Shown one piece after another: positions 8,526-16,911 of a DNA stretch of 64,000 nucleotides. The notes beneath the pieces are model-generated. The model was not told the DNA's origin. It searched no databases and saw nothing but the letters and a program-made list of their open reading frames with translations. The translations under genes and the position numbers were made by a program. The DNA is from Solibacillus isronensis (GTDB lineage Bacteria > Bacillota > Bacilli > Bacillales_A > Planococcaceae), in NCBI RefSeq assembly GCF_900168685.1, contig NZ_FVZN01000006.1, forward strand, positions 88,290 through 152,289, written 5' to 3'. The stretch's first letter is position 1. Each line of letters begins with the position of its first letter.

Positions 8526-10082
8526 TTATGCTTCTACAAATTCAGGCGAAACAATATTACGGATCATATAGTCAAATGCCCCTAAGGCAGCTGTTGCCCC
8601 AGAGCCCATTGAAATAACAATTTGTTTGTATACTGTGTCTGTGCAATCGCCTGCCGCAAAGATTCCCGGAATATTAGTTGCACCGTGCTTATCTATAATA
8701 ATTTCGCCATGTGCATTCATCTCTACTGCCCCTTCAAGGAACTCCGTATTTGGCAATAAGCCAATTTGAACGAATACACCTTGTAATTCAATATGCTTTT
8801 CTTCACCTGTCACAACATCTTTATACGTTAAACCATTTACTTTATCAGTTCCTGTAATTTCAGTAGTTAAAGCGTTTGTAATAACTGTAACGTTTTTTAG
8901 ACTGCGAACGCGCTCTTGCAACACTTTATCTGCCTTCAACTCACTGTTACGTTGTATTAGCGTAACATGATTTACAATACCCGCTAAGTCGATCGCCGCT
9001 TCTACACCCGAGTTACCGCCGCCGATTACTGCAACATCTTTCCCTTTGAAAATCGGGCCGTCACAATGAGGGCAATACGCAACACCTTTATTCTTAAATT
9101 CTTCCTCGCCAGGTACCTCAAGTTGACGATAACGAGCCCCTGTAGAAAGGATTACTGTTTTCCCTTTTAATACCGCGCCATTTTCTAACGTTACTTCGAT
9201 TAAATCCTTTTTCTCGATCTTCGCTGCACGTTGTGATTTCATCACATCGATATCATAATCCAATACATGTGCTTCTAAGCTCGAAACAAATGCAGGGCCT
9301 TCTGTTGCCTTTGTTCCAATAATATTTTCAATTGATAACGTATCGTTAACCTGACCACCGAAACGTTCTGCTACGATACCTGTACGAATCCCTTTACGCG
9401 CCGAATAAATAGCAGCCGCTGAACCTGCAGGACCACCACCTACTACCAATACATCAAAAACTTCTTTATCTGCAAATTCCGAGCCGTCCGATACTTCACC
9501 TAACTTCGTTAAAATATCTTCCAGCTCCATACGACCGCCACCAAAGTTTTCGCCGTTTAAATATACTGTAGGCACTGCCATAATGTCTCGATCCTTAATT
9601 TCATCCTGGAATGCCCCACCTTCGATCATGACGTTCGAGATGTTTGGATTTAAAACCGCCATAATGTTCAATGCTTGCACAACATCCGGACAGTTGTGAC
9701 AAGTTAAACTAACGTACGTTTCAAACTTCAATGGCTGCTTAATCGCTTGAATACGTTTTACAACTGCTGCATCAATTTTCGGTGCACGACCTGAAACTTG
9801 TAAAAGCGCTAAAACTAATGATGTAAATTCATGACCAAGCGGTAACCCAGCAAATGTAATACCGGATTCCCCTTCACCTACTTTATTAATACTGAAACTC
9901 GGTGTACGTTCTAATAATGCATGTTGGACGGTAATACGAGGCGACATCTTTTCCAACTCTTCAACTAAATTGAGCATTTCTTGCGAAGTTTTGTCGTCAT
10001 TAACACTCACTTTAATTAATAAATCACCTTCGAGCATTGATAAATACTGTTGTAATTGCGCTTTAATCTGATTATCTAACAC
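8526..10082 (-). CDS. ahpF: Alkyl hydroperoxide reductase subunit F
   Basis: The 518-residue flavoprotein reduces AhpC with NADH. It has a tandem thioredoxin-fold N-terminal domain with a CHNC redox motif (TCHNCPD, near residue 129) and a thioredoxin-reductase-like part. That part has FAD-binding GGGPAGSAAAIYSARKG, redox motif YCPHCDG, NAD-binding GGGNSGVEAAIDLAG and the terminal FAD motif GIFAAGDCTD. The predicted start is GTG (10082-10080). An AAGAGGTG site lies unusually far upstream (about 20 bases), so initiation may be weak or differ slightly. It follows ahpC after a hairpin that should reduce its expression relative to ahpC. Confidence 0.93.
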   Translation of the reverse strand: MLDNQIKAQLQQYLSMLEGDLLIKVSVNDDKTSQEMLNLVEELEKMSPRITVQHALLERTPSFSINKVGEGESGITFAGLPLGHEFTSLVLALLQVSGRAPKIDAAVVKRIQAIKQPLKFETYVSLTCHNCPDVVQALNIMAVLNPNISNVMIEGGAFQDEIKDRDIMAVPTVYLNGENFGGGRMELEDILTKLGEVSDGSEFADKEVFDVLVVGGGPAGSAAAIYSARKGIRTGIVAERFGGQVNDTLSIENIIGTKATEGPAFVSSLEAHVLDYDIDVMKSQRAAKIEKKDLIEVTLENGAVLKGKTVILSTGARYRQLEVPGEEEFKNKGVAYCPHCDGPIFKGKDVAVIGGGNSGVEAAIDLAGIVNHVTLIQRNSELKADKVLQERVRSLKNVTVITNALTTEITGTDKVNGLTYKDVVTGEEKHIELQGVFVQIGLLPNTEFLEGAVEMNAHGEIIIDKHGATNIPGIFAAGDCTDTVYKQIVISMGSGATAALGAFDYMIRNIVSPEFVEA

Positions 10083-10229
10083 TGCACAAGCTGCTGTATG
10101 AACACCTCTTATCGTTCCCTCCCGAAAAATAAGCGGCCATTCTCCCTCAAATACAGCCAGCCTTTCACCTCTTTCATATTAAATTTAGAAGATAGAGAGC
10201 TTACCTTTCTTTTCTCTAATTAAAAACAG

Positions 10230-10268
10230 AGCGACAAAAACCAAGCCGTAACGGTTGTTTTTGTCGCT
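10230..10268 (-). terminator. Partial terminator between ahpC and ahpF
   Basis: AGCGACAAAAAC (10230-10241) pairs with GTTTTTGTCGCT (10257-10268), a perfect 12-bp stem with a poor T-run on the minus strand. It probably lowers ahpF relative to the abundant ahpC. Confidence 0.7.
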
Positions 10269-10294
10269 TACTTGTTTGTTATTAATTACTCAGA

Positions 10295-10858
10295 TTAGAT
10301 TTTACCTACTAAATCTAAGCTTGGTGTTAACGTTTCGCCGCCTTCTTCCCATTTAGCTGGGCAAACTTCACCTGGATTGTTACGTACATATTGAGCTGCT
10401 TTAATTTTGTTCACTAAAATTGAAGCGTCACGGCCGATACCGCCAGCATTGATTTCTAATGCTTGTACAACGCCGTCTGGATCGATGATGAATGTACCGC
10501 GCTCAGCTAAACCGTCTTCTTCGTTTAACACGTCAAATGCCTTAGAAATTGTATGAGATGGGTCACCAATCATGAAATATTCGATTTTACCGATTGCTTC
10601 AGAAGTATCATGCCATGCTTTGTGAGTGAAGTGTGTATCAGTCGATACTGAATAAACTTCTACTCCTAAAGATTTTAAAGTAGCATATTCGTTTTGTAAG
10701 TCTTCTAACTCAGTTGGGCAAACGAATGTGAAGTCTGCTGGGTAGAAGCATACTACTGACCATTGTCCTTTGAAGTTTTCTGAAGTTACGTCGATGAATT
10801 CGCCTTTTTGGAATGCTTTCGCAGCGAATGGTGCGATTTCTTTACCGATTAATGCCAT
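10295..10858 (-). CDS. ahpC: Peroxiredoxin, alkyl hydroperoxide reductase subunit C
   Basis: This 187-residue typical 2-Cys peroxiredoxin detoxifies hydrogen peroxide and organic peroxides in the cytoplasm and is recycled by AhpF encoded downstream. The peroxidatic Cys is in [13 protein letters not shown] (near residue 47) and the resolving Cys in GEVCPAKW near the C-terminus. The ribosome binding site is AGGAGG. A palindrome overlapping the probable -10 suggests PerR repression. Confidence 0.95.
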   Translation of the reverse strand: MALIGKEIAPFAAKAFQKGEFIDVTSENFKGQWSVVCFYPADFTFVCPTELEDLQNEYATLKSLGVEVYSVSTDTHFTHKAWHDTSEAIGKIEYFMIGDPSHTISKAFDVLNEEDGLAERGTFIIDPDGVVQALEINAGGIGRDASILVNKIKAAQYVRNNPGEVCPAKWEEGGETLTPSLDLVGKI

Positions 10859-10887
10859 TTTAAAATTCCTCCTATAAACATCAATGA

Positions 10888-10911
10888 AATAATTATTATA
10901 AAATAATTATT
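10888..10911. promoter_or_regulatory. PerR-box-like palindrome over the ahpC promoter
   Basis: AATAATTAT (10888-10896) and ATAATTATT (10903-10911) are perfect inverted arms around TATAAA. They enclose a minus-strand TATAAT (10900-10895), the likely -10 of ahpC. The composition fits the AT-rich PerR box (TTATAATnATTATAA) but not every position, so PerR is an inference from sequence and gene identity. Confidence 0.55.
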
Positions 10912-11258
10912 TTTACCATCTAAAATTATCTTATATTAGCAATATTTCGTCAACCTTCTAGGACCTAAATTAAGAGAATTCTTCTTTATAAATCGAACAT
11001 TCGTTTTACCTAATAAGGAATAATGAATTTATATGTATTTAAAAAAGTACTTAAAGACAAATTAATGTCTTTAAAACACTATTTTTGTATATTCATTTAA
11101 TTCGAACATAGTTATTAAATCTATAACTTTCTCCTCTTCCTTTACAACTAGCAGCAAAAATTCTTTCTAATAGACACCATTCTCGTTTAACGTTGCTTCA
11201 TACTAATAAATGAGAAAAACGCATCCATCAACCCTCCGTATTTCTCCCAAATAAAAAA
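10912..11258. other. Intergenic stretch with a short ORF remnant
   Basis: This stretch holds no convincing full gene. On the minus strand a 28-codon frame (TTG 11157 to TAA 11071) reads LLLVVKEEEKVIDLITMFEL and ends EYTKIVF. It is followed by the hairpin AAAGACA/TGTCTTT and a T-rich tail near 11041-11072. The start is weak. It may be the tail of a decayed gene with its terminator preserved, or chance. Confidence 0.25.
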
Positions 11259-11292
11259 GTCTATGTAGAAAGCTTTCACTTTCTACATAGAC
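11259..11292 (-). terminator. Terminator of the tandem small-protein operon
   Basis: GTCTATGTAGAAAG (11259-11272) pairs with CTTTCTACATAGAC (11279-11292), a perfect 14-bp stem with a minus-strand T-run. It ends the operon of the two 40-residue proteins. Confidence 0.88.
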
Positions 11293-11302
11293 CTTTCTTT
11301 AA

Positions 11303-11425
11303 CTAGTTTGTAAACGACAGGACAGCATTTTTGTACTTTGCTAAGAATGCTGCAGCCTCGCTTTTAGTTGTGTATTCGAATATACGAATGTCATTAGGAT
11401 TATTGAACACTGTTACTACCCACAT
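11303..11425 (-). CDS. 40-residue protein, paralogue B of a tandem pair
   Basis: The minus-strand ATG at 11425 follows AAAGGAG by 9 bases and opens 40 codons beginning MWVVTVFNNPNDIRIFEYTT and ending KYKNAVLSFTN. It matches its upstream neighbour (11450-11572) at 30 of 40 positions with the same length, so the two are a tandem duplication under selection as proteins. The sequence looks like a compact beta-strand, helix, strand fold without a signal peptide or Cys. A strong terminator follows. I do not recognise the family and assign no function. Confidence 0.8.
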   Translation of the reverse strand: MWVVTVFNNPNDIRIFEYTTKSEAAAFLAKYKNAVLSFTN

Positions 11426-11449
11426 ATTTTACCGCTCCTTTTCCTTTTT

Positions 11450-11572
11450 TTATTTTGTATATGATAATATTGCGTTTTTATATTTTTCTAATTTTGAAGT
11501 CGCTTCAATTTTCGTCGTATATTCAAATATACGAATATCGTTTATATCGTTAAATACTGTTACTACCCACAT
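11450..11572 (-). CDS. 40-residue protein, paralogue A of a tandem pair
   Basis: The minus-strand ATG at 11572 follows AAGGAG with good spacing and opens 40 codons beginning MWVVTVFNDINDIRIFEYTT and ending KYKNAILSYTK. It is first in a two-gene unit, 24 bp from its paralogue. The conserved parts are MWVVTVFN, NDIRIFEYTTK, KYKNA and LS; the helix between them varies most. A minus-strand promoter (CTGTCA 11629-11624, 17 bp, TATAAT 11606-11601) lies upstream, with a perfect 12-bp palindrome next to it. Function unknown. Confidence 0.8.
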   Translation of the reverse strand: MWVVTVFNDINDIRIFEYTTKIEATSKLEKYKNAILSYTK

Positions 11573-11600
11573 GTTTCATTCTCCTTTTTTATAAAACTGT

Positions 11601-11649
11601 ATTATAAATAGTCGATTCTCCCGTGACAGTTGCAGATTGTTATATAACA
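11601..11649 (-). promoter_or_regulatory. Promoter and adjacent palindrome of the 40-aa protein operon
   Basis: Minus-strand CTGTCA (11629-11624) and TATAAT (11606-11601) have 17-bp spacing; the -10 is consensus and the -35 matches four of six. The perfect palindrome TGTTATATAACA lies at 11638-11649, immediately upstream of the -35, a position suited to a regulator. Confidence 0.5.
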
Positions 11650-11710
11650 CACTTCCTGTTTTCTATTTTACTCCTTTTTAATTAAAAAGAAACCTTCTAA
11701 TCCCTCTTTT

Positions 11711-11754
11711 CACAATGTGTTCATAATTTATCTGATTTCTTTGAACACTTTGTG
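11711..11754. repeat. Inverted repeat, 13-bp arms
   Basis: CACAATGTGTTCA (11711-11723) and TGAACACTTTGTG (11742-11754) are inverted with one mismatch and an 18-nt spacer, upstream of the 40-aa protein operon. There is no T-run, so it is more likely a protein binding region than a terminator. Confidence 0.5.
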
Positions 11755-11811
11755 AATGTCCTGAATTTTATGTTTTAAACAAAAAGCAGAAGAATATAAG
11801 ATAAGCTAGCA

Positions 11812-11833
11812 TGTTCTGTTCTAGTACAGAACA
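11812..11833. promoter_or_regulatory. Operator-like palindrome TGTTCTGT-N6-ACAGAACA
   Basis: Perfect 8-bp arms TGTTCTGT (11812-11819) and ACAGAACA (11826-11833) are separated by six bases. The size and symmetry suit a dimeric TetR- or MarR-type repressor. It lies between the DUF948 gene and the 40-aa protein operon. Confidence 0.45.
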
Positions 11834-11913
11834 ATAGCGCTTACATATAAATTTACACTTATATTTAATTTTCATTTTCTTTATTTTTTACGCTGTTAAT
11901 TTTGAAAAAAAAA

Positions 11914-11938
11914 GAATGTACAGAAAATCTGTACATTC
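11914..11938 (-). terminator. Terminator of the DUF948 gene
   Basis: GAATGTACAG (11914-11923) pairs with CTGTACATTC (11929-11938), followed on the minus strand by a T-run. Confidence 0.88.
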
Positions 11939-11947
11939 CTTTTCCTA

Positions 11948-12349
11948 TCATGCTTTGCGCTGAATGATACCCATTGCAGTATTGGTCCAGCGCTCTACCT
12001 CAGCTTGTCGTTGAGGATCATTGTTCGCTTTCTTCATAACCTTCACGGTCGCATCGTGTGACACATCGCTCACTTGATCCAATATTTTACCTGTATGTTT
12101 GACAGATTGAATAACAGACTGGACAGATTCTTTTTTATATTCGATATCTGCCATCAAATGATTGACTGTTGTTGTTAATTTCGTTGTTTCGGTTTGAATA
12201 GGGCTCAGCTGTTTTTTAATTCCTTCAGCATGTGCCAACAGCAGTGTAACAACCTTTTTTATTGGTCCGATTACTACAATAATACAGACGATTAACAGAA
12301 CTACAGCAATTCCCAGTATAACAAGGGCTGCTATTAACCACGGATTCAT
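11948..12349 (-). CDS. DUF948-family membrane protein
   Basis: This 133-residue protein has one N-terminal transmembrane helix (residues 5-30, LIAALVILGIAVVLLIVCII) followed by a long helical cytoplasmic region likely to form coiled coil. This is the layout of DUF948 proteins such as B. subtilis YtxG, encoded in a general-stress operon. It is monocistronic here with its own terminator. The molecular role is not known. Confidence 0.75.
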   Translation of the reverse strand: MNPWLIAALVILGIAVVLLIVCIIVVIGPIKKVVTLLLAHAEGIKKQLSPIQTETTKLTTTVNHLMADIEYKKESVQSVIQSVKHTGKILDQVSDVSHDATVKVMKKANNDPQRQAEVERWTNTAMGIIQRKA

Positions 12350-12478
12350 AAAATATGCCTCCTTATTAAAATTCCTTCATTCCTTACATATACCCAACTT
12401 ACTCCTAACAATACACTAAATATTTTGCCATGTAAGTTAAAAAGTAGCGGAAAGTTTTTATTTAAATGTACATGCCTA

Positions 12479-14056
12479 TTATAAATAGCGTCTTGCACCA
12501 GAATAGTTCTTTTTGTAAACACCACTATTCATTGATTCGATTTTTACTTTCGATGCGTAGTGTGGTGCATGTAACATTTTACCGTCACCGATATAGAGGC
12601 CAACATGGTACACTTTCCCTTTGCCGCCATTATACGCGAAGAATACAAGGTCGCCCGGCTTTAAATTTTTCTTCGCAACAGCTTTACCGCCTGTTGCCTG
12701 ATAGAATGAATCCCTCGGAATCATGATGCCGTGTGTACGGAATACGGCATATAAAATACCTGAGCAGTCATAGCCCCACGAAGAGGTTCCTGCCCAAAGA
12801 TACGGCAAGCCCAAATAACGCTTCGCTTCGTTAATGATTGTAGTAGCTGTCGGTTTTGGAACTTCACTATAGGATTCATACGATTTTGCTGCACTTTTCT
12901 TTAGTAGTTTAACCCCATCACCTGGTGTCTCTACATAATAATATTTTGCAGTCTCCTCAATTACCGGCAAAATAGTTGCATAGCTAATTTGTAAAAATTT
13001 CGTTTTCGCATCTTTTTCTAACAGATTGGTTTTATCTGCGGTAATAATTGCAATACCGCAATCCTCGTAGTTTTTGTTCGTTGCCACAACATGAGATTTT
13101 GGAACCCATCCAGGATAACCTGCCTTTAAATATGGTACATATTGATCTTTTGCCGCGATACGTTGCCATTTCCCTTTTGTTTCAAGCAATGAAACCTCAT
13201 CTCCATATAACGCTTGGGTATCTGTACGTCCAACAAGCCATTTCTTTTGAGATAAACTTAATGATGAAATCCATTTTTGCATTTCTACCGGGTTTTTTGT
13301 CGAAGGATAATCAACAGCACGCGCCTGGTTAGGTTTATTCCATAAATTTGTTACTGCGACATCAACTACATAACGCTTTTTCGCCGTTTCTTTTACACAG
13401 CTTTGGAACACTGGCTGTTCAGGTTCGGCAGGTCTTAATGATGGCTCAATAATTCTTGCAAGATACGAAACAAAATCCGCGCGAGTCATCATATCACTCG
13501 GATTGAATTTTTGATTTTTTGCCGGGTATACAATTTTATTTGCTACTAATGCTTGAATTGCAGGTACGGCACTATGATTTTTTGCAATATCCGTATATGA
13601 AATTGCCGCCTGCCCCGTTAATTGAAACGCAGGTACCAAAATTTTTACCGCTTGTGCTCGCGATAATTTTACATCCGGATTAAATTTCCCTTCAAACCCA
13701 GTCATCATGCCAAGCTCAGTTATTGCTGCAATAACAGGCATGCGCGGATCATCTGCAGGAATGTCTAAATATGTAGGAATTGTACTCATTTCTAAATCAA
13801 TTTGCATTGTGCGTACGATAAACTCAGCCACTTCATAGCGTGTAATCGGATCATCTGCACGAAAACTTTCGTTTGGCGATTGTACCACTCCACCTAAATT
13901 ATTTAACACTGTAAGCTCTTCAGTTAATTTAGAATCATTTTTTACATCCGAAAAAATTTGGGCATAGCCTGTATTTGTTACTGCCGCTAACAGCAAGCAA
14001 ATTACCCCAATTTGAAGTAAAATTTTCCTCATTCTTTTCATGTTCCTACTCTTCAT
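12479..14056 (-). CDS. SLH-domain cell-wall hydrolase with NlpC/P60 endopeptidase domain
   Basis: This 525-residue secreted protein has a signal peptide (ending near TGYAQ), three S-layer-homology repeats (about residues 35-205, with IFSDV, ITRYEVAEFI, MTRADFVSYL), an SH3-like central region, and a C-terminal NlpC/P60 domain. The catalytic Cys is in WGYDCSGILYAVF, the His in YHVGLYIGDG and the third position in HAPH. It should bind secondary cell-wall polymer through the SLH repeats and cut peptide bonds in peptidoglycan stems. Gene size and domain order are usual for SLH-bearing Bacillales. Confidence 0.9.
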   Translation of the reverse strand: MKSRNMKRMRKILLQIGVICLLLAAVTNTGYAQIFSDVKNDSKLTEELTVLNNLGGVVQSPNESFRADDPITRYEVAEFIVRTMQIDLEMSTIPTYLDIPADDPRMPVIAAITELGMMTGFEGKFNPDVKLSRAQAVKILVPAFQLTGQAAISYTDIAKNHSAVPAIQALVANKIVYPAKNQKFNPSDMMTRADFVSYLARIIEPSLRPAEPEQPVFQSCVKETAKKRYVVDVAVTNLWNKPNQARAVDYPSTKNPVEMQKWISSLSLSQKKWLVGRTDTQALYGDEVSLLETKGKWQRIAAKDQYVPYLKAGYPGWVPKSHVVATNKNYEDCGIAIITADKTNLLEKDAKTKFLQISYATILPVIEETAKYYYVETPGDGVKLLKKSAAKSYESYSEVPKPTATTIINEAKRYLGLPYLWAGTSSWGYDCSGILYAVFRTHGIMIPRDSFYQATGGKAVAKKNLKPGDLVFFAYNGGKGKVYHVGLYIGDGKMLHAPHYASKVKIESMNSGVYKKNYSGARRYL

Positions 14057-14365
14057 TTTTCCTTAACCCCCCATAATATAAAAGTTTACCTATCAATCTC
14101 TATACGCCCTTAACCTTTCTTTCTAAATATAATAGTATTTATTGTAATTTTTTTCTATGTTATTTCGTAACTATTTTTTGATTATTACAAATTTTTATTA
14201 TTTCCTCTTAATTAATTGGTTCATATTTAGCTGAATTTTTTTCACGTGGAACATAATGTGACAACTTTCGATAAATTTGCACATTATTTTTTTGTAAGAC
14301 AGAAGAAACCGTTACTTTATTTTTCCATCGCAAATTCATCATTTTAATATTTTTAAATGTTTTCA
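14057..14365. other. AT-rich divergent intergenic region
   Basis: The 309 bp between the SLH hydrolase (minus) and the MerR promoter (plus) are very AT-rich. I see no ORF with a ribosome binding site, no stable hairpin and no clear RNA. The hydrolase promoter must lie here but no strong match is obvious. Confidence 0.5.
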
Positions 14366-14396
14366 TTGCATGTTACGTTACGTGAGCTTTTATACT
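14366..14396 (+). promoter_or_regulatory. MerR-type promoter with 19-bp spacer
   Basis: TTGCAT (14366-14371) and TATACT (14391-14396) are separated by 19 bp, the long spacer characteristic of promoters activated by MerR-family proteins. The spacer carries GTTACGTTACGTGAGC, an imperfect dyad that would place a MerR dimer between the elements. It should make the merR-abc operon autoregulated. Confidence 0.7.
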
Positions 14397-14416
14397 ACAT
14401 ATAAGGAGTGAGGAAT

Positions 14417-15151
14417 ATGTATTCAATCGGGGAATTTTCTAAAAAGACAGGCATTACGATTCGAACTTTGCGGTATTACGGAGAAAAGGGTTTATTAATA
14501 CCTGCCCGTATTTCTGAAGGTGGGCAGCGCTATTATAATGACGCTAATATCATCACTGTCCAAAAGATCGTTACTTTCAAATACCTTGATTATTCTCTAG
14601 AGGAAATTAAAGAGCTGATCAAAAAAGATGATTCTTTGCTTCAATCTTTGGAACATCAAAAGTTGCAGTTACTAAAGAAGAAAAAACAGCTGGAACAAAT
14701 GCTTGCAACGATTGATACAGCGATTCATATTCACCAGGAAAATACGGCTGTCGATCCAACTACATTACTGCTCATCATTCACAGTTTACTGACAGAGAAG
14801 GCTCAAAAGGATTATTTAAGACAGTATATTCCGGAGCCGCTCATTGAACGGATATACAGTTATTTAGATATGAATTTTATCGAAATTAATCGGCGTTACA
14901 TTGAAAGTCTCTTTGAAATTAAACAGGCTTTCCTGCATCCGCCAGAAGATACGGAACTGAAACAACTGATCGAACAGCTATTTTATATTATCCCGCCAGA
15001 ACTAACGAAAAGTTTAGCGCAGGAATTTGAAAAATATGAAAATGTTGATTTTGATAATTGGTTATTTACGATTCCGCTTTCTAGTGAGGAAGAAAATTGG
15101 CTGTTGGATCAAGCAACACGATTGAACATATTAGAGGGGGTTATTACATGA
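14417..15151 (+). CDS. MerR-family transcriptional regulator of the adjacent ABC exporter
   Basis: This 244-residue regulator has an N-terminal MerR winged helix (MYSIGEFSKKTGITIRTLRYYG), a coiled-coil dimerisation helix (residues ~80-115) and a roughly 130-residue C-terminal ligand-binding region I do not recognise. I chose ATG 14417 because AAGGAG lies 8 bases before it; a GTG at 14408 is possible. The stop overlaps the ABC gene start (ATGA at 15148), so the two are coupled. Family precedent (BmrR, BltR, TipA types) suggests drug-induced activation. Confidence 0.85.
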   Translation: MYSIGEFSKKTGITIRTLRYYGEKGLLIPARISEGGQRYYNDANIITVQKIVTFKYLDYSLEEIKELIKKDDSLLQSLEHQKLQLLKKKKQLEQMLATIDTAIHIHQENTAVDPTTLLLIIHSLLTEKAQKDYLRQYIPEPLIERIYSYLDMNFIEINRRYIESLFEIKQAFLHPPEDTELKQLIEQLFYIIPPELTKSLAQEFEKYENVDFDNWLFTIPLSSEEENWLLDQATRLNILEGVIT

Positions 15152-16860
15152 ACGTTCAGCTGAAGCAATTATGGGAACTCATTAAAAAAAGCAAATTCCC
15201 CAAAAAACTCGTCATCATCGTTTTTGTTTTAAGTATTATCGAAACACTCGCTTCACTTGCTGTACCGTTATTTACGATGAATATGATTAACGATTTTTCG
15301 ACTACTGGTTTTGCTTGGACAGCGGTCACTGCCGTTGCTCTAATTTTAGTCATACAAGCGGTTCTGAGTGGGTTGACTTATTTTCTAATGCGTATGCTCG
15401 GAGAACGGATTGTCGCGAATTTACGAAATACACTTTGGCAACATATTTTACATTTAAAAACTCCTTACTTTGATGCCCACGAATCCGGGGAAACGATGAG
15501 CCGTATTACACAAGATACAAGCGTCGTAAAAGAACTGGTAACCGACCATCTAGTAAGCTTTGTATCGGGCATTTTTTCTATAATCGGGGCGATTGCAATT
15601 TTACTTTGGATCGACTGGAAAATGACGCTTCTTATGCTAATAGCCGTACCGCTTGCGATTTTTGTTACATTGCCACTGGGGCAGAAAATGCATAAAATCG
15701 CTAAAGCCAATCAGGACGAACTCGCTTCGTTCAGTGGGCATCTTGGACGGGTATTATCAAATATCCGACTTGTAAAATCTTCGCAAACCGAACCATTGGA
15801 AAGAAAACGGGGTGAAAACCGGATTGAGCAGCTTTACCGATTTGGTTTAAAGGAAGCAAAGATTCTCGCTATTTTATCTCCGATTATGACGCTCATTATG
15901 ATGATTGTACTGATTCTTTTATTCGGGTATGGGGGCACACAAGTATCATTGGGAGCCATTTCTTCCGGGGAGCTTGTTGCGATTATGATTTACCTTGTGC
16001 AAATCATCATTCCCTTTACACAAATGGCAACTTTTTTCACAGCCTTACAAAAAGCACTTGGTGCAACAGAACGTATACAATCGATCATTGCACAGGCAAC
16101 CGAAAAGATATCCGGCCTTTCCATTCCTGCGTCAGCACAAAATATCATTTTTCAAAATGTAAAGTTTCAATATGCCGAGCAGCCTATTTTAAAAGGGATG
16201 AACTTTACGATTCCTTCTGGTAAAACAACCGCATTTGTAAGCAGTAGTGGCGGCGGGAAAACGACGATGTTTTCTTTAATCGAACGCTTTTATGAAGTGA
16301 CAGAGGGCGAAATTTTATATGGACAGACAAATATTGAGCAGTATGATTTATATGAATGGCGAAAATTGTTTGGGTATGTGACGCAGGACGCGCCCCTTAT
16401 GAATGGGTCGATCCGTGAAAATGTTTTGTATGGTCAAAACAAAGCAACAGACGAACAAGTAATTGAAGCATTGAAGGCTGCATATGCCTATGATTTTGTA
16501 ATGGCACTTGATCAAGGAATCGAAACAGAAGTTGGTGAAGGCGGCATTAAACTGTCAGGAGGACAAAAGCAGCGGATTGCGATTGCCCGTGCAATTCTAC
16601 GCAATCCGCAAATATTGCTGCTTGATGAAGCAACATCGAATTTGGACAATGAATCCGAACGTGAAGTTCAGCTCGCTTTACAGACGTTAATGCAAAACCG
16701 GACGACCATCATTATTGCACATCGCCTTTCTACAATTACAAACGCCGATCAGATTTTACTGTTTGAAGATGGTCAGCTGTCAGGTGCAGGTACACACGCA
16801 GAACTTATTAATTCCCATTCATACTACAAACAGCTTTGGTCAAAAATGCAAATGATTTAG
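15148..16860 (+). CDS. BmrA-like homodimeric ABC multidrug exporter
   Basis: This half-transporter of 570 residues has six N-terminal membrane helices and a C-terminal nucleotide-binding domain. ATG 15148 is preferred because it overlaps the merR stop and follows a GAGGGGG site. The signature LSGGQKQR, Walker B ILLLDEATSNLD and H-loop IIAHRLS are intact. The Walker A reads SSSGGGKTT (from residue 365), so the first Gly of GxxGxGK is Ser; BmrA-type proteins have GPSGGGKTT. The catalytic Lys and Thr remain, so the enzyme is probably active. It is probably regulated by the coupled MerR protein. Confidence 0.85.
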   Translation: MNVQLKQLWELIKKSKFPKKLVIIVFVLSIIETLASLAVPLFTMNMINDFSTTGFAWTAVTAVALILVIQAVLSGLTYFLMRMLGERIVANLRNTLWQHILHLKTPYFDAHESGETMSRITQDTSVVKELVTDHLVSFVSGIFSIIGAIAILLWIDWKMTLLMLIAVPLAIFVTLPLGQKMHKIAKANQDELASFSGHLGRVLSNIRLVKSSQTEPLERKRGENRIEQLYRFGLKEAKILAILSPIMTLIMMIVLILLFGYGGTQVSLGAISSGELVAIMIYLVQIIIPFTQMATFFTALQKALGATERIQSIIAQATEKISGLSIPASAQNIIFQNVKFQYAEQPILKGMNFTIPSGKTTAFVSSSGGGKTTMFSLIERFYEVTEGEILYGQTNIEQYDLYEWRKLFGYVTQDAPLMNGSIRENVLYGQNKATDEQVIEALKAAYAYDFVMALDQGIETEVGEGGIKLSGGQKQRIAIARAILRNPQILLLDEATSNLDNESEREVQLALQTLMQNRTTIIIAHRLSTITNADQILLFEDGQLSGAGTHAELINSHSYYKQLWSKMQMI

Positions 16861-16864
16861 AGTG

Positions 16865-16901
16865 AAAAGTGCTCCGAAGAAAACTTCTCAGCACTTTTTT
16901 T
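16865..16901 (+). terminator. Terminator of the merR-ABC operon
   Basis: AAAAGTGCT (16865-16873) pairs with AGCACTTTT (16890-16898), with a GAAG-AAAA-CTTC inner stem and a T-run. Confidence 0.85.
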
Positions 16902-16911
16902 GCTATAGAAA

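Noticed and set aside
11071..11157. 28-codon minus-strand frame followed by a hairpin
   Set aside because: The start is weak (TTG without a ribosome binding site) and the peptide is too short to place in a family. Kept only as a note in the intergenic entry.
11331..11594. 87-codon plus-strand ORF
   Set aside because: It is the antisense shadow of the two 40-residue minus-strand genes, which have ribosome binding sites, a promoter and a terminator.
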